NCBI RefSeq assembly: GCF_041521385.1
Contig: NZ_CP168006.1
Coordinates: 620,001 to 684,000, forward strand
DNA: 64,000 nucleotides
Source: Alcaligenes faecalis
GTDB taxonomy: Bacteria > Pseudomonadota > Gammaproteobacteria > Burkholderiales > Burkholderiaceae_B
Direction: 5' to 3'
A program made the translations under genes and the position numbers. The notes under the pieces were generated by a model. The model worked only from the letters and a program-made list of their open reading frames with translations, had not been told where the DNA came from and did not search any database. Positions within the stretch are counted from its first letter, which is position 1. The number at the start of each line of letters is the position of its first letter. Positions 10,149 through 19,954 of this stretch are shown here, piece by piece.

Positions 10149-10182
10149 GCCACTCAGCACTGAGGTGGCTCTCTATACTGTA
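10149..10182. promoter_or_regulatory. Divergent promoter region of relA and the flavodoxin-like gene, with an inverted repeat
   Basis: An inverted repeat (GCCACTCAG at 10149-10157, CTGAGGTGGC at 10160-10169, one bulged base) sits beside overlapping -10-like boxes: TATACT (10174-10179) on the plus strand and TACAGT or TATAGA in the same place on the minus strand. No good -35 is seen. The repeat could be an operator shared by both genes. Confidence 0.4.
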
Positions 10183-10213
10183 AACGCTAGTCTATCACCG
10201 CGAGTAAGAGCCT

Positions 10214-10732
10214 ATGAGTCTGAACACATGCCGCCAGCTTCTGTTGATTTGGCACTCCCGTACCGGCGCAGCCCGGCAATTGGCCGAACAGGCCGAAGAA
10301 GGTGCGCAGGAGGTGCTCAAAGAGCTGGGCGAGACAGAGCGTGTCTGTATCAAACGCTTGCATTGCGATCAGGTACAAGCACAGGATTTGCGCAATTCCC
10401 ACGCGTATCTGTTCTGCGCCCCCGAGAATCTGGCCAGCCTGAGCGGCGCCATGAAAGAGTGTCTGGACCGAAACTACTACGAAGTGCTGGATCAACTCAA
10501 TGGCCGCCCCTACTCTGCCTTGATCAGCGCGGGCAGCGACGGACAAGGTGCGCAACGGCAACTGGAGCGGATTTGTACCGGCTGGCGGCTGGAGCTGGCC
10601 GCCCCGACCCGGATCTTCAATTTCCACGCCCAGACGCCAGAAAGCATTCTGGCACCCAAGACCTTGAACGAAGAGCAAATGGCCCAGGCTCGGGAAGCCG
10701 GTGGGCATCTGGCGGCACTGCTGTGTCTATGA
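10214..10732 (+). CDS. Flavodoxin-like / NADPH-dependent FMN reductase family protein
   Basis: A 172-residue protein of the flavodoxin-like fold. LLLIWHSRTGAARQLAEQAEEGA resembles the FMN-phosphate-binding loop between strand 1 and helix 1 (usual S/T-x-T-G-x-T; here HSRTGAA). SHAYLFCAPENLASLSGAMKECLDRNYY matches the second flavin-contact segment. It probably binds FMN and transfers electrons or reduces a small substrate in the cytoplasm; the partner cannot be told from sequence. It is transcribed alone, divergent from relA. The ATG at 10214 has only a weak AAGAG site. A strong terminator follows directly. Confidence 0.75.
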   Translation: MSLNTCRQLLLIWHSRTGAARQLAEQAEEGAQEVLKELGETERVCIKRLHCDQVQAQDLRNSHAYLFCAPENLASLSGAMKECLDRNYYEVLDQLNGRPYSALISAGSDGQGAQRQLERICTGWRLELAAPTRIFNFHAQTPESILAPKTLNEEQMAQAREAGGHLAALLCL

Positions 10733-10763
10733 AAAAGCCCTTTGCGTGTGCAAAGGGCTTTCA
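10732..10763. terminator. Bidirectional terminator
   Basis: A perfect 12-bp stem AAAGCCCTTTGC / GCAAAGGGCTTT with loop GTGT. The minus side ends in a five-T run and the plus side in TTTC, so it can serve both the flavodoxin-like gene and leftward pncB. Confidence 0.85.
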
Positions 10764-10906
10764 TTCAACTTTTTGTGCTACGGCTTTGTCGCTTTAAAGC
10801 CATACTGGACACCTGAAATCACGCGCTTCACTGACTACAGCACCCTTGGCCCCTGACTACCACTTGGCTCAAGCAGCAAGGTAATCCAGAAAGAAATACC
10901 CGGCTC

Positions 10907-12082
10907 TTACGCCGGCGGCAACTGAAAAACCTGCCGCAAATACGCCAGATACGCCGGATCATCACACATGGTCTTTTCCGGAGCATCGGACACTTTTGCA
11001 ACGGGCTGCCCATTGCAACGCACCATCTTCATGACGATCTGCAAGGGCTCATGGCCCAGGTCATTGGTCAGGTTGGTGCCAATCCCGAAGGACACCTTGC
11101 AGCGGCCGGCAAAACGCAAGGCCAGCTCTATGGCCTTGGGAATAGTCAAGCCATCAGAGAACACCAAAGTCTTGGTACGCGGATCGGTACGGTTGGCCTG
11201 ATAGTGCGCCAGCAAGCGTTCGCCCCAGATGAAAGGATCGCCCGAGTCGTGACGAGCACCGTCAAACAGCTTGCAAAAGTACATATCAAAGTCGCGCAGA
11301 AAGGCATCCATGCCGTAAACATCCGACAAGGCAATGCCCAGATCACCGCGATATTCCTTAGCCCATACTTCCAGGGCAAAAATCTGCGAATCACGCAAAC
11401 GAGGACCCAAGGCCTGACAAGCCTGCAAGTATTCGTGACCCATGGTGCCCAGCGGCGTCACCCCATACTTCATGGCCAGCCAGACGTTGCTGGTGCCCGC
11501 AAAGTGTGGCTTCATCTGCTCGATCATGGTGGTGACCACTTCTTCGTGCCACTGCTTGGAAAAGCGGCGGCGCGTGCCGTAATCCGCCACACGGAAGTCG
11601 CTCAGGGCCGGATCATCCACCACCAGACGCATCTTGGACTGCAGACGCTCGCGTCCTTCCGCCCATTGTGGCTGTGGACATTCATTGCGAAAGTAGACCT
11701 CGTTCACAATGGCCAGCACCGGGATCTCGAACAGAATCGTGTGCAGCCAGGGGCCTTGGACCGAAATTTCGATCTCGCCGGGTACAGCCCCGGCCTGCAC
11801 CTGGATACAACGCTCGGGCAGATGAAACAGGCCCAGAAAATCGACGAAATCGCTTTTGATAAAACGCAGGCTGCGCAGATAATCCAGTTCGGCGTCTGAA
11901 AAACGCAACTGGCACAGCGCATGAATTTCCGCCCGGATCTCGTCCAGATACTGGCTTAAATTAATATTGGGAGTGCGGCATTTATAGCGATACTCCACGT
12001 GCGCAGCCGGGAAATGATGCAAGACAACCTGCATCATGGAAAACTTGTACAGGTCTGTATCAAGTAAAGAGGTAATGATCAT
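10907..12082 (-). CDS. pncB: Nicotinate phosphoribosyltransferase
   Basis: Converts nicotinate and PRPP to nicotinate mononucleotide in NAD salvage, with ATP hydrolysis. The 391-residue product starts [18 protein letters not shown], the family's typical opening. It carries the histidine that is transiently phosphorylated (about His216 in [10 protein letters not shown]) and the FSDGL and GIGTNLTND phosphate-binding stretches near the C-terminus. The ATG at 12082 follows GTAGG; a GTG one codon upstream is also possible. It is monocistronic and divergent from fdxA. Confidence 0.95.
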   Translation of the reverse strand: MIITSLLDTDLYKFSMMQVVLHHFPAAHVEYRYKCRTPNINLSQYLDEIRAEIHALCQLRFSDAELDYLRSLRFIKSDFVDFLGLFHLPERCIQVQAGAVPGEIEISVQGPWLHTILFEIPVLAIVNEVYFRNECPQPQWAEGRERLQSKMRLVVDDPALSDFRVADYGTRRRFSKQWHEEVVTTMIEQMKPHFAGTSNVWLAMKYGVTPLGTMGHEYLQACQALGPRLRDSQIFALEVWAKEYRGDLGIALSDVYGMDAFLRDFDMYFCKLFDGARHDSGDPFIWGERLLAHYQANRTDPRTKTLVFSDGLTIPKAIELALRFAGRCKVSFGIGTNLTNDLGHEPLQIVMKMVRCNGQPVAKVSDAPEKTMCDDPAYLAYLRQVFQLPPA

Positions 12083-12196
12083 CACAAACCTACCGATTTT
12101 GATTGCGCAACCATAGCACGGGCGTCAGTTCTTGCGTACCGCTATCTAGCAAGTGAGCTATTGCGCCATCTCAATAAGCAAGATGCTGAATATTCG

Positions 12197-12220
12197 TTAA
12201 AATCGAAAGATTCGATTTAA
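12197..12220. promoter_or_regulatory. A/T-rich inverted repeat between pncB and fdxA
   Basis: AAATCGAA (12200-12207) and TTCGATTT (12211-12218) form a perfect 8-bp dyad with a 3-base centre, extended by TTAA on both sides with one slip. Its place in the 240-base divergent gap and its symmetry suggest a repressor or activator operator. The regulator is unknown. Confidence 0.5.
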
Positions 12221-12322
12221 ATCCCATTTCTATCGTTCAGGCCCTGTGCGTTGTCGCGCACCCCCTCCACGGCCCTTTGCCGTGACTGACCGCCTTAGCG
12301 ATACCGCAGGAGTGTTACTGAA

Positions 12323-12646
12323 ATGACCCACGTCGTCACCGAAAACTGTATCAAGTGCAAATTCACCGATTGTGTGGATGTGTGCCCCGTCGACTGTTTT
12401 CGTGAAGGCCCGAACTTTCTGGTGATTGACCCGGACGAGTGCATTGACTGCGCCGTCTGTATTCCCGAATGCCCGGCCAATGCCATTTTTGCTGAAGAAG
12501 ATGTACCGCAGGATCAAGTTCACTTCATCGAACTGAATGCTGAACTGACCCCTGTCTTTGGCAGCATCAACCGCTCCAAGAAACCGCTGGAAGAGGCGGA
12601 CGACTGGAACGGTGTGGAGAACAAACTACAGTATCTGGAGCGCTAA
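12323..12646 (+). CDS. fdxA: Ferredoxin FdxA, 7Fe type
   Basis: Small soluble electron carrier of 107 residues. The N-terminal cysteine pattern ([20 protein letters not shown], Cys9/12/17/21) is that of ferredoxins carrying one [3Fe-4S] and one [4Fe-4S] cluster. The second motif is [12 protein letters not shown]. The length and the 50-residue tail after the clusters ([22 protein letters not shown]) fit the Azotobacter FdI/FdxA family. The product is cytoplasmic; the redox partner is not shown by context. AGGAG lies 9 bases before the ATG. Confidence 0.95.
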   Translation: MTHVVTENCIKCKFTDCVDVCPVDCFREGPNFLVIDPDECIDCAVCIPECPANAIFAEEDVPQDQVHFIELNAELTPVFGSINRSKKPLEEADDWNGVENKLQYLER

Positions 12647-12862
12647 GTCCTTAGCTCACTCTATACAGGCCCGACCCAGTGGCTGCGATTCTACCCAGCC
12701 ACTCTTGCGCCCAATCTCGCCTTTTGATAAAAAAACCTGCCGCATCGCAGCAAGGGAAAATCCCAAGACCAGAGGAACAGCAAACATCGTATTGTTTCCC
12801 ACAAGGAAATAAGCCTATACATTCCTCTGTATATCAAATCAGGCAACACCAAGGCGCACTCT

Positions 12863-14086
12863 ATGCTTTACGATCTGCACGAACTTCAGCGGTCCTTTCT
12901 GGCCCCGCTGGCTGCCTTTACCGGCACCAGCTCTCAATGGTTCTCCAACCCCTACAGTCCACTGGCCTATACCCCCCTGTCGCGCCAACTGGCGGCGGCC
13001 TCTGAACTGGTACACCGTATCGGCAAGGATTACGAAAAGCCGGCCTGGGGGCTTGGCGAAACCCAGATTGACGGCCAGACCGTCGCTGTACAGGAGGTCG
13101 AACACCTGAGCAAACCTTTCTGTAGGCTGATCCACTTCAAGCGTGATCATCCCAAAGCCGATCAGGACCCCACGATCTTGCTAGTCGCCCCCCTGTCCGG
13201 CCACCACGCCACCTTGCTGCGTGAAACCGTACGTGCGCTGCTGCCCGATCACTCGGTTTATGTCACCGACTGGATTGATGCCCGCATGGTGCCCCGCTCG
13301 GCTGGCCCCTTCCATCTGGACGACTATGTCCTGTATGTGCAGGAATTCATCCAGGTGCTGGGCCCAAAAGTGCACGTCATGTCGGTTTGCCAGCCCACGG
13401 TGCCAGTATTGGCTGCCGTATCGCTGATGGCAAGCCGTCGCTCGGCCGTGATGCCGCGCAGCATGATCATGATGGGTGGCCCCATCGACACCCGTCAATC
13501 GCCTACCGAGGTGAACCGTCTGGCCACCACCAAGTCCTACTCCTGGTTTGAGAACAATCTGATTCATCGCGTGCCAACCAAATACCCCGGTGCTCACCGT
13601 CGTGTGTACCCCGGCTTTTTGCAGCATGCTGGTTTTGTAGCCATGAATCCGGATCGTCACGTCAGCTCGCACTACGACTTTTATCAGCACCTGATCAAGG
13701 GTGATGATGACGACGCCCAAGCACATCGCCGCTTCTACGACGAATACAATGCCGTGCTGGACATGCCTGCCGAGTTCTATCTGGACACCATTCGCATTGT
13801 GTTCCAGGAACACCGCCTGCCCAAAGGCCAATGGCACGTGCATGGCAAACAAGTCCGCCCCCAGGATATTGATGGCGTGGCCTTGTTTACCATTGAGGGC
13901 GAACTGGACGATATCTCCGGCCAGGGTCAGACCCACTCGGCTCAAGGACTGTGCTCAAAAATCGCCCCTGAGCTCAAGCAGCAATTCACCGCGCCCAACT
14001 GTGGCCATTACGGGATTTTCTCCGGAAGCCGCTGGCGCACGCTGATCTGTCCTAAAATCAGGGACTTCATCCGTCAGCACAACTGA
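12863..14086 (+). CDS. phaZ: Intracellular polyhydroxybutyrate depolymerase
   Basis: Degrades stored polyhydroxybutyrate granules to 3-hydroxybutyrate units. The 407-residue protein matches the Ralstonia-type intracellular depolymerases, in which cysteine replaces serine as the nucleophile: Cys176 lies in SVCQPTVP. The acid is in the [13 protein letters not shown] segment and the histidine in [13 protein letters not shown]. There is no signal peptide, as expected for an enzyme acting inside the cell on granules. The gene has its own strong terminator. The 216 bases between fdxA and this gene hold no other gene I can support. Confidence 0.92.
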   Translation: MLYDLHELQRSFLAPLAAFTGTSSQWFSNPYSPLAYTPLSRQLAAASELVHRIGKDYEKPAWGLGETQIDGQTVAVQEVEHLSKPFCRLIHFKRDHPKADQDPTILLVAPLSGHHATLLRETVRALLPDHSVYVTDWIDARMVPRSAGPFHLDDYVLYVQEFIQVLGPKVHVMSVCQPTVPVLAAVSLMASRRSAVMPRSMIMMGGPIDTRQSPTEVNRLATTKSYSWFENNLIHRVPTKYPGAHRRVYPGFLQHAGFVAMNPDRHVSSHYDFYQHLIKGDDDDAQAHRRFYDEYNAVLDMPAEFYLDTIRIVFQEHRLPKGQWHVHGKQVRPQDIDGVALFTIEGELDDISGQGQTHSAQGLCSKIAPELKQQFTAPNCGHYGIFSGSRWRTLICPKIRDFIRQHN

Positions 14087-14108
14087 TATTTGGCTTACGC
14101 CGTTTCTG

Positions 14109-14132
14109 ACGGGGCCAGATGGCCCCGTTTTT
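14109..14132 (+). terminator. Intrinsic terminator of phaZ
   Basis: An 8-bp stem ACGGGGCC / GGCCCCGT with loop AGAT, followed by a T run that ends six bases before the next start codon. Confidence 0.9.
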
Positions 14133-14138
14133 GCATTC

Positions 14139-14780
14139 ATGTCCGACACCCTCATACGGCGCATTGACGCCCTGCTCCCTCAAACCCAGTGCACCCGCTG
14201 TGGTTACGATGCCTGTCTGCCCTACGCCCAAGCCATTGCGCTTGAAGGCGAGGCGATCAACCGCTGCCCGCCCGGCGGTCAGCAAGGCGTCCAGGCCCTG
14301 GCCGAACTGCTGGGTCGTGAGGCCCTGCCCCTGGACCCGTCCTGTGGGGAATTTACCGGCCCCAGCCGCGCAGTAATCATTGAAGAACACTGTATTGGTT
14401 GCACGCTCTGTATCCAGGCCTGTCCGGTGGATGCCATTATTGGTGCCAACAAGCTGATGCACACCGTACTGGCCGACCGCTGCACTGGCTGCGAGCTCTG
14501 CGTGCCGCCCTGTCCGGTGGACTGCATCAGCATGATCCCTACCGATGAGTGGAGCGGCGAGCAGGCCATACAGGCTCGCCTGGACACAGAACAACGCCGC
14601 GACCGCCTGCTGGCCCGACACCAGGAAAGCTCGGATCTGGCTGCCCGTACCCTGGCGAATAAACCCGTCCTGGCCAACTCGGCCGATCAGGCCGATAAAC
14701 GCGAGGCATCCATTGCCTCTGCCCTGGCCCGCGCCCGTGCGCGACGCGCCAGCAAGACTACAAGCGAAACCACGCCATGA
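14139..14780 (+). CDS. rnfB: RnfB-type ferredoxin, electron transport complex subunit
   Basis: A 213-residue iron-sulfur protein. The N-terminal 4Fe-4S (GYDAC) motif [13 protein letters not shown] has its fourth cysteine in RCPPGGQQG. Two ferredoxin motifs follow ([12 protein letters not shown] and [12 protein letters not shown]). RnfB normally has an N-terminal membrane helix that is missing here, as in most betaproteobacterial copies placed before nth. It probably passes electrons to iron-sulfur or redox-sensing proteins; no other rnf genes are present. It ends in an Ala/Arg-rich helix and overlaps nth by four bases. The ATG has no Shine-Dalgarno and sits just after the phaZ terminator. Confidence 0.88.
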   Translation: MSDTLIRRIDALLPQTQCTRCGYDACLPYAQAIALEGEAINRCPPGGQQGVQALAELLGREALPLDPSCGEFTGPSRAVIIEEHCIGCTLCIQACPVDAIIGANKLMHTVLADRCTGCELCVPPCPVDCISMIPTDEWSGEQAIQARLDTEQRRDRLLARHQESSDLAARTLANKPVLANSADQADKREASIASALARARARRASKTTSETTP

Positions 14781-15415
14781 ACGCTGCCAAGCGCCACGAG
14801 ATTTTCAGCCGTTTTCAGGCCGCCAACCCCAAGCCCACGACCGAACTGGAATACGCCGATACCTTTCAACTGCTGATTGCAGTGATCCTGTCGGCCCAGG
14901 CCACAGACCGTTCCGTGAATCTGGCTACCGCCCGTTTCTTCCCGGAACATGGCACGCCGGAAGGGATTCTGGCCATGGGTGAGGAGGGTCTGCGAGAAGC
15001 CATCAAGACCATTGGCCTGTACAAGACCAAAGCGGCCAACGTCATCAAGACCTGTCGTATTTTGCTGGAACAGCATCAAGGCCAGGTCCCCTGTGACCGC
15101 GCAGCACTGGAGGCCCTTCCAGGGGTAGGACGCAAAACTGCCAACGTGGTTTTGAACACCGCTTTTGGCCTGCCCACCATTGCCGTGGATACCCATATTT
15201 TCCGCGTTGCCAATCGCACCGGCATTGCCCCAGGCAAAAACGTGGTTGAAGTGGAAAAGAAGCTGGAGAAAGTGATCCCCAAGCCCTTTTTGCTGGACGC
15301 TCACCACTGGCTGATTTTGCATGGTCGCTACATCTGTGTCGCCCGCAAACCCAAGTGCCCCCAGTGTGGAATTTCAGATTTGTGCGACTTCAAACCGAAA
15401 ACCGTTAACACTTAA
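14777..15415 (+). CDS. nth: Endonuclease III
   Basis: Base-excision-repair glycosylase/AP lyase for oxidised pyrimidines. The 212-residue protein has the helix-hairpin-helix [12 protein letters not shown] with catalytic Lys120 and the catalytic Asp138 in [12 protein letters not shown], the same numbers as the E. coli enzyme. The C-terminal [4Fe-4S] cysteines are spaced C-x6-C-x2-C-x5-C ([17 protein letters not shown]). It overlaps rnfB by four bases, so it is translationally coupled. Confidence 0.97.
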   Translation: MNAAKRHEIFSRFQAANPKPTTELEYADTFQLLIAVILSAQATDRSVNLATARFFPEHGTPEGILAMGEEGLREAIKTIGLYKTKAANVIKTCRILLEQHQGQVPCDRAALEALPGVGRKTANVVLNTAFGLPTIAVDTHIFRVANRTGIAPGKNVVEVEKKLEKVIPKPFLLDAHHWLILHGRYICVARKPKCPQCGISDLCDFKPKTVNT

Positions 15416-15659
15416 GTAACACATACCCGGTTTAACAACATTTGTTTACTAAACAGTGCATTAAACCGAACCATCCTATGACAAACCCGCATAGTCTTGC
15501 TTGGTCGGCGCTTCCATACTGAAACGCATGAAGGACTCTGCCTCAAGTTTGCTGGCGGCGGAAGCACCGCAGTCAGTGGTAAAGGACGCGTAACGGGTGC
15601 CTGCGCCGACCAGCCAACGTACAGGCCCATATTGACGCCTTACGACAAGGAGTATTCTC

Positions 15660-16373
15660 ATGACACGGGCTGCCCTGGATATTGAGAATCTGTACGCTTG
15701 GCAACGAGAGTTTCCGCTCTTGCGTGGATTGAATTTGCAGGTTGCTGCGGGCGAGATCTGCACCGTGCTGAGCCGCAACCGGGCCGGCCGCAGCGCCATG
15801 CTACGCGCCATCGTGGGTTTGACGGATAGCCGCCGCGGTTCCATCCGTATTCAAGGTACTGAAACCATACACCTGAACCAACACCAGCTAGCAGACCTGG
15901 GGGTGGGCTACAGCCCTTACGAACAAAGCATTTTTACCGGTCTGAGCTGCGAGGAAAACCTCCTGCTGCCACCCGCCATAGGCACCGCCCTGGGTGGCGG
16001 TATGTCGCTGGTGCAGATCTATGAGCTTTTACCCAGCCTGGAGCAACGGCGTCACCACATGGCCACCCAGCTCTCCACTGGCGAGCAAAAAATACTGGCC
16101 ATTGCACGCTTGCTGCGCACGGGTGTGAATCTGCTGCTTCTGGACAAGGTATCCGAGGGCCTGGCCCCAGTGCAGGCCCAGACACTAAGCAAATTGATCT
16201 GCACGCTGCGCAATGAGGGCTACACCATTGTGCTGGCCGAGCAATGCACGCCGTTCTCGGCAGAATTTAGCGATCAGTTTCATGTACTGGAACAAGGGCA
16301 AATTATCGAGCGATTCGATCGTCGTGAATTAAGCCATAAATACGAGGCTCTGCACGCACTCTTGAATGTATGA
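15660..16373 (+). CDS. LivF-like ABC protein with degenerate ATPase motifs
   Basis: A 237-residue protein with the full layout of a branched-chain amino acid ABC ATPase, but with key residues changed. Walker A reads SRNRAGRS (38-45): the lysine is Arg44 and the first glycine is Ser38. The signature is LSTGE (138-142) instead of LSGGE. Walker B ends LLLLDKVSEGLAP, with the catalytic glutamate replaced by Lys163 and the usual proline by valine. The frame is intact, with a perfect AAGGAG site seven bases before the ATG, so it is expressed rather than decaying. It stands alone 1 kb from a complete liv cluster. It may be a non-hydrolysing regulator or a subunit pairing with a working ATPase; that is inference. 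Confidence 0.85.
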   Translation: MTRAALDIENLYAWQREFPLLRGLNLQVAAGEICTVLSRNRAGRSAMLRAIVGLTDSRRGSIRIQGTETIHLNQHQLADLGVGYSPYEQSIFTGLSCEENLLLPPAIGTALGGGMSLVQIYELLPSLEQRRHHMATQLSTGEQKILAIARLLRTGVNLLLLDKVSEGLAPVQAQTLSKLICTLRNEGYTIVLAEQCTPFSAEFSDQFHVLEQGQIIERFDRRELSHKYEALHALLNV

Positions 16374-16626
16374 GGCTTTGTGACTCTTCAAGTGCCAAAT
16401 CTGCTTGCTCCCCCTGCCTGTCCTTGTCGGCAGGCGCAGGATCCACATAAGCCGACTTTCCGAAGACGACGAAACCGCTCTGAAATACCCGGACAAGCTC
16501 CAAGGTTTTCCATTTCCGGACTGTTACCAGGTGATGCAAAAAACAGACATAGTGCCGAAATTCACCCGGCATGAAGTCTGCTTACTTGATCTACAACAAG
16601 GTCAGGCGGCCAACTACCTCTGAAGC
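16374..16626. other. Intergenic stretch after the LivF-like gene
   Basis: No supported gene. One open frame (16405-16623) could encode 72 residues from a TTG codon but lacks a ribosome-binding site. No terminator with a clear T run is seen behind the LivF-like gene. Confidence 0.4.
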
Positions 16627-16640
16627 TTGCTTTGGATCAA
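16627..16640 (+). promoter_or_regulatory. Candidate FNR/ANR box upstream of ompW
   Basis: TTGCT-TTGG-ATCAA matches the FNR consensus TTGAT-N4-ATCAA at 9 of 10 positions. It lies about 60 bases before the ompW ATG, with a -10-like TAGACT at 16670-16675, roughly where an activator should sit. Oxygen-responsive control of ompW is known in enterobacteria. Confidence 0.5.
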
Positions 16641-16699
16641 ATCTGCGGGCCCAGCCCTCATGCACTCTGTAGACTTTACACCCCCCCTACGGAGTCACT

Positions 16700-17341
16700 A
16701 TGAAAGCCCGCCACTTGTTTCCCGGTCTACACCTGTCCTTGCTCGCGGTAGGACTGGCTGCTGTTTTGTACGCGCCTCAAGGCCAAACACACGAAGCGGG
16801 CGATTTCTTGCTTAAAGGTGGTGTGACCTGGGTCTCTCCAAAATCCAATAACGGTTCGGTTGCCAATGGCACCGTGGATTTGGACGTCGGTAATAATGCC
16901 CGCCCCAGCTTCTCGCTGACTTACATGGCGACACGCAATATCGGTATTGAACTGCTGGGCGCTTTCCCCTTCCAACACAATATCGACAGCAACCTGGGCC
17001 GTATCGGCAAGACCAAGCACCTGCCCCCAACCCTGAGTCTGCAATACCATTTCCTGCCTGACAGCGACTTCCAACCCTATGTGGGCGTAGGCGTGAACTA
17101 CACCATGTTCTTCGATACCGAATCGCGCGGTGCTCTGGCGGGTTCCGACCTGAAGCTGAAAAACAGTTGGGGTTTTGCCGCCCAGGTCGGCGTAGATTAC
17201 AAACTGGACAAGAACTGGTTCCTGAATGCCGATGTACGCTACATCAGCATCCGCCCAGACGTGAAACTGAACGGTCAGTCCATTGGCAAAGCCAAGCTGG
17301 ACCCCGTGGTTGCCACCATCGGGGTCGGCTACCGCTTCTAA
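16700..17341 (+). CDS. ompW: Outer membrane protein OmpW
   Basis: Small eight-stranded outer-membrane barrel for hydrophobic or small amphipathic molecules. The 213-residue product has an N-terminal signal segment (about residues 1-30). The mature protein begins near [17 protein letters not shown], and the beta strands include [12 protein letters not shown] and the conserved [13 protein letters not shown] block. It ends in a C-terminal phenylalanine (GVGYRF), the outer-membrane sorting signal. GGAG precedes the ATG by eight bases. Its stop codon overlaps the stop of the convergent livF with no terminator between them. Confidence 0.93.
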   Translation: MKARHLFPGLHLSLLAVGLAAVLYAPQGQTHEAGDFLLKGGVTWVSPKSNNGSVANGTVDLDVGNNARPSFSLTYMATRNIGIELLGAFPFQHNIDSNLGRIGKTKHLPPTLSLQYHFLPDSDFQPYVGVGVNYTMFFDTESRGALAGSDLKLKNSWGFAAQVGVDYKLDKNWFLNADVRYISIRPDVKLNGQSIGKAKLDPVVATIGVGYRF

Positions 17342-18120
17342 GCCGTCGCCTCTTCCTGCTCGCGTTTGCCCTGCCCCAAGCCCAGATAGCTTTCTATCAC
17401 TCGGGGATTATGAGCCAGGTCAGACGCGGGCCCTTGCAGCACCACATCCCCCGTCTCCAGCACATAACCGTAATCAGCCACTTGTAAAGCGGCGCGTGCA
17501 TTTTGCTCGACCAGCAAGATAGCCACACCGGTACTGCGCAGTCGGGCGATGATCATGAAGATCTCCCGCACCACACGCGGCGCCAGACCCAGACTGGGTT
17601 CATCGAGCATCAGCACTTTGGGTTGCGCCATCAAGGCACGGCCTACGGCCAGCATCTGCCGCTCCCCACCTGACAAGGTCCCTGCCAACTGCGTACGACG
17701 CTCTTTCAAGCGTGGAAACAAGGTATAGACCTTGTCCATGGTGTCGCGCCAACCGGGGTGGCGGGCACGATACAGGCGGAAACCGCCCAGCAGCAGATTA
17801 TCTTCCACCGTCATGCTGCCAAACAGCTCGCGGCGTTCTGGCACCAGGGAAATACCGGCCGCCACGCGACGCTCCACTTCCCAGTGACTGATCTCCTGCC
17901 CTTCGTACTGCACCGAGCCTGTGCTGCGGCCCACGCTGGGCAAAGAGCCCATCATGGAATTGAGCAAAGTGGACTTGCCTGCGCCGTTGGCGCCGATCAC
18001 CGTTACAATGCTGCCCGCCCGAACGTCCAGGCTGGCTCCCGTCACGGCGGTGACTTTGCCGTACTGAGCGGCCAGATTGTCTACTTTCAGGATGATGTCT
18101 TTCGATTGTGCCGAACTCAT
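17338..18120 (-). CDS. livF: Branched-chain amino acid-type ABC transporter ATPase LivF
   Basis: One of two ATPases powering the importer encoded upstream. The 260-residue protein has intact motifs: Walker A GANGAGKS (43-50), signature LSGGERQML, Walker [14 protein letters not shown], and VEQN after Walker B as usual for LivF. It overlaps livM-livG by four bases (ATGA). It is the last gene of the leftward cluster. Contrast the degenerate paralogue at 15660-16373. Confidence 0.95.
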   Translation of the reverse strand: MSSAQSKDIILKVDNLAAQYGKVTAVTGASLDVRAGSIVTVIGANGAGKSTLLNSMMGSLPSVGRSTGSVQYEGQEISHWEVERRVAAGISLVPERRELFGSMTVEDNLLLGGFRLYRARHPGWRDTMDKVYTLFPRLKERRTQLAGTLSGGERQMLAVGRALMAQPKVLMLDEPSLGLAPRVVREIFMIIARLRSTGVAILLVEQNARAALQVADYGYVLETGDVVLQGPASDLAHNPRVIESYLGLGQGKREQEEATA

Positions 18121-19949
18121 AACGCTGCTCCTGCCGAGGCGGGCTCATTGACCGGATCCAGATCCAGGTCGTCATCAATACCACCCAGGTAGGCTTCCAG
18201 CACGGCTGGATTTTCCTGAATTTCCTTGGGCAAACCTTCGGCCAACTTGGTGCCAAAATCCATGACAACCAGCTTGTCCGTCAAATTCATGACAAAGTCC
18301 ATGTCATGCTCAACCAGCAAAATGCTCATGCCTTCGCTACGCAACTGATCCAGCACCTTGGCCAGCTCCTGCTTTTCCTTGTAGCGCAAGCCAGCCGCCG
18401 GCTCGTCCAGCAGCAAGAGCAGCGGATCGGAAGCCAGCGCACGGGCAATTTCCAGAATACGCTGCTGACCCAGAGCCAGATTGCCGGCTTCTTCGTACAG
18501 GTAATCACCCAGGCCCACGCGCTGCAGTTGAACAGCCGCTTCGTGCAACAGCTCGGCTTCGCTACGACGCTCGGTATGCAGGACGGCGGACACCACACCG
18601 ACATTGCGACGCAAGTGCGCGCCCAACGCCACGTTTTCCAGAACCGTCATCGTAGGCAGCAACTGTACGTGCTGGAAGGTACGGCCCACGCCCAGACGAG
18701 AAATCTCGCGTGCAGGTTTGCCATCAATCCGTTGACCCAGAAAGCTGACTTGACCGCTGGTGGCCGACAGCACGCCCGTAATCAGGTTGAAGGTCGTGCT
18801 CTTGCCCGCGCCGTTAGGACCGATCAGGCCCATGATCTGACCTGCATTCAAGGTGAAACTGATGTCGTTCACGGCCACCAGACCACCGAACTCCTTACGG
18901 ATCTTGTTCACTTCCAGAACCAGCGAACCGGCCTGGGGACGCTCGCGCTGAGGCAGGGCCTCGGCTTGCGCAGGAGCCGCCTGTTTGCGCTTCTGTGCAC
19001 CGAAGACCTGTTCCCAAGCCTTGTGCAAAATGGGCCACAGACCGTCGCGAGCGTATTGCAGAATCAGCACCATCAAGATACCGAAAACGATCAGCTCGAA
19101 GTTGATGTCGGTATTGAGCAACTTGGGCAACCAGTTCTGCAACTGGTCTTTCAGGCTCAGCACCAGAGCCGAACCCAACACAGCACCCCACACACTGCCT
19201 GCCCCACCCAGCACGGCCATGAACAGGTATTCAATACCGTAGTTCAGACCAAATGGGCTGGGAGAGACCGCGCGTTGGTAGTGGGCGTACAACCAGCCCG
19301 ACACGCAAGCCAGCAAGGCAGCGTAAACAAACACGATGACCTTGTAATTGGCCATGTTCACGCCAAAGGACTCAGCCATGCCACTGCCGTGTTTCAGAGC
19401 GCGAATGGCACGTCCTGGACGGGAGTTCAGCAAATTGCGTGTCCCCCACATGGCCAGCAAGGCAAAGGCCCAGATCAGGTAGTAAATATCCCGGCCCGAG
19501 GACAGAGACATACCGAAGAACTCCAAAGGAGCAATACCGGAAATACCATCGTACTGCCCCAGGAACTCCAGGTTGCCGAACAGGTAGTACAAGGCCAGCC
19601 CCCAGGCCAAGGTACACAGGGGCAGGAAGTGACCCGACAAGCGTAGTGTGATCGCACCCAGAATGTAGGCCACCATCATGGTAATGGCGATACCAATCAA
19701 CAGATTGAACCAGGGCGACCAGCCCAGGCGAGCCGTCAGGTACGCCGTGGTGTAGGCACCCAGGCCCACAAATGCAGCCTGACCAAACGAAGTCAAACCA
19801 CCCACGCCAGTCAACAGCACCAGACCCAGAACAACCAGACTGGTCAGGCCAATATAGTTAAGCTGGGTAATCCAGAATTCGGGCGTTGCGCCCAACTGCG
19901 GCAAAACCAATAGAACCGCAATAAACAATAGCGTCAGCCAGTGTCTCAT
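18117..19949 (-). CDS. Fused LivM permease-LivG ATPase
   Basis: A single 610-residue protein. Residues about 1-320 are a LivM-type permease with about ten hydrophobic segments (for example [20 protein letters not shown] and the [14 protein letters not shown] motif). A charged linker rich in Lys, Ala and Gln follows (about 322-340), then a LivG ATPase with Walker [10 protein letters not shown] (near 374), signature [10 protein letters not shown], Walker [13 protein letters not shown] and VEHDM. Permease and ATPase are normally separate genes; the frame is continuous here with no internal stop. GGAG lies eight bases before the ATG. The substrate is probably a branched-chain amino acid or related small compound. 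Confidence 0.93.
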   Translation of the reverse strand: MRHWLTLLFIAVLLVLPQLGATPEFWITQLNYIGLTSLVVLGLVLLTGVGGLTSFGQAAFVGLGAYTTAYLTARLGWSPWFNLLIGIAITMMVAYILGAITLRLSGHFLPLCTLAWGLALYYLFGNLEFLGQYDGISGIAPLEFFGMSLSSGRDIYYLIWAFALLAMWGTRNLLNSRPGRAIRALKHGSGMAESFGVNMANYKVIVFVYAALLACVSGWLYAHYQRAVSPSPFGLNYGIEYLFMAVLGGAGSVWGAVLGSALVLSLKDQLQNWLPKLLNTDINFELIVFGILMVLILQYARDGLWPILHKAWEQVFGAQKRKQAAPAQAEALPQRERPQAGSLVLEVNKIRKEFGGLVAVNDISFTLNAGQIMGLIGPNGAGKSTTFNLITGVLSATSGQVSFLGQRIDGKPAREISRLGVGRTFQHVQLLPTMTVLENVALGAHLRRNVGVVSAVLHTERRSEAELLHEAAVQLQRVGLGDYLYEEAGNLALGQQRILEIARALASDPLLLLLDEPAAGLRYKEKQELAKVLDQLRSEGMSILLVEHDMDFVMNLTDKLVVMDFGTKLAEGLPKEIQENPAVLEAYLGGIDDDLDLDPVNEPASAGAAL

Positions 19950-19954
19950 GTGAT

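Noticed and set aside
15528..15593. 21-codon frame starting MKDSASSLLAAEA upstream of the LivF-like gene
   Set aside because: Too short and without a ribosome-binding site; no sign that it is a leader peptide.
16405..16623. 72-codon frame with fairly protein-like composition before ompW
   Set aside because: Only a TTG start without a ribosome-binding site, and no recognised family. It was left out, but conservation in relatives would change that.
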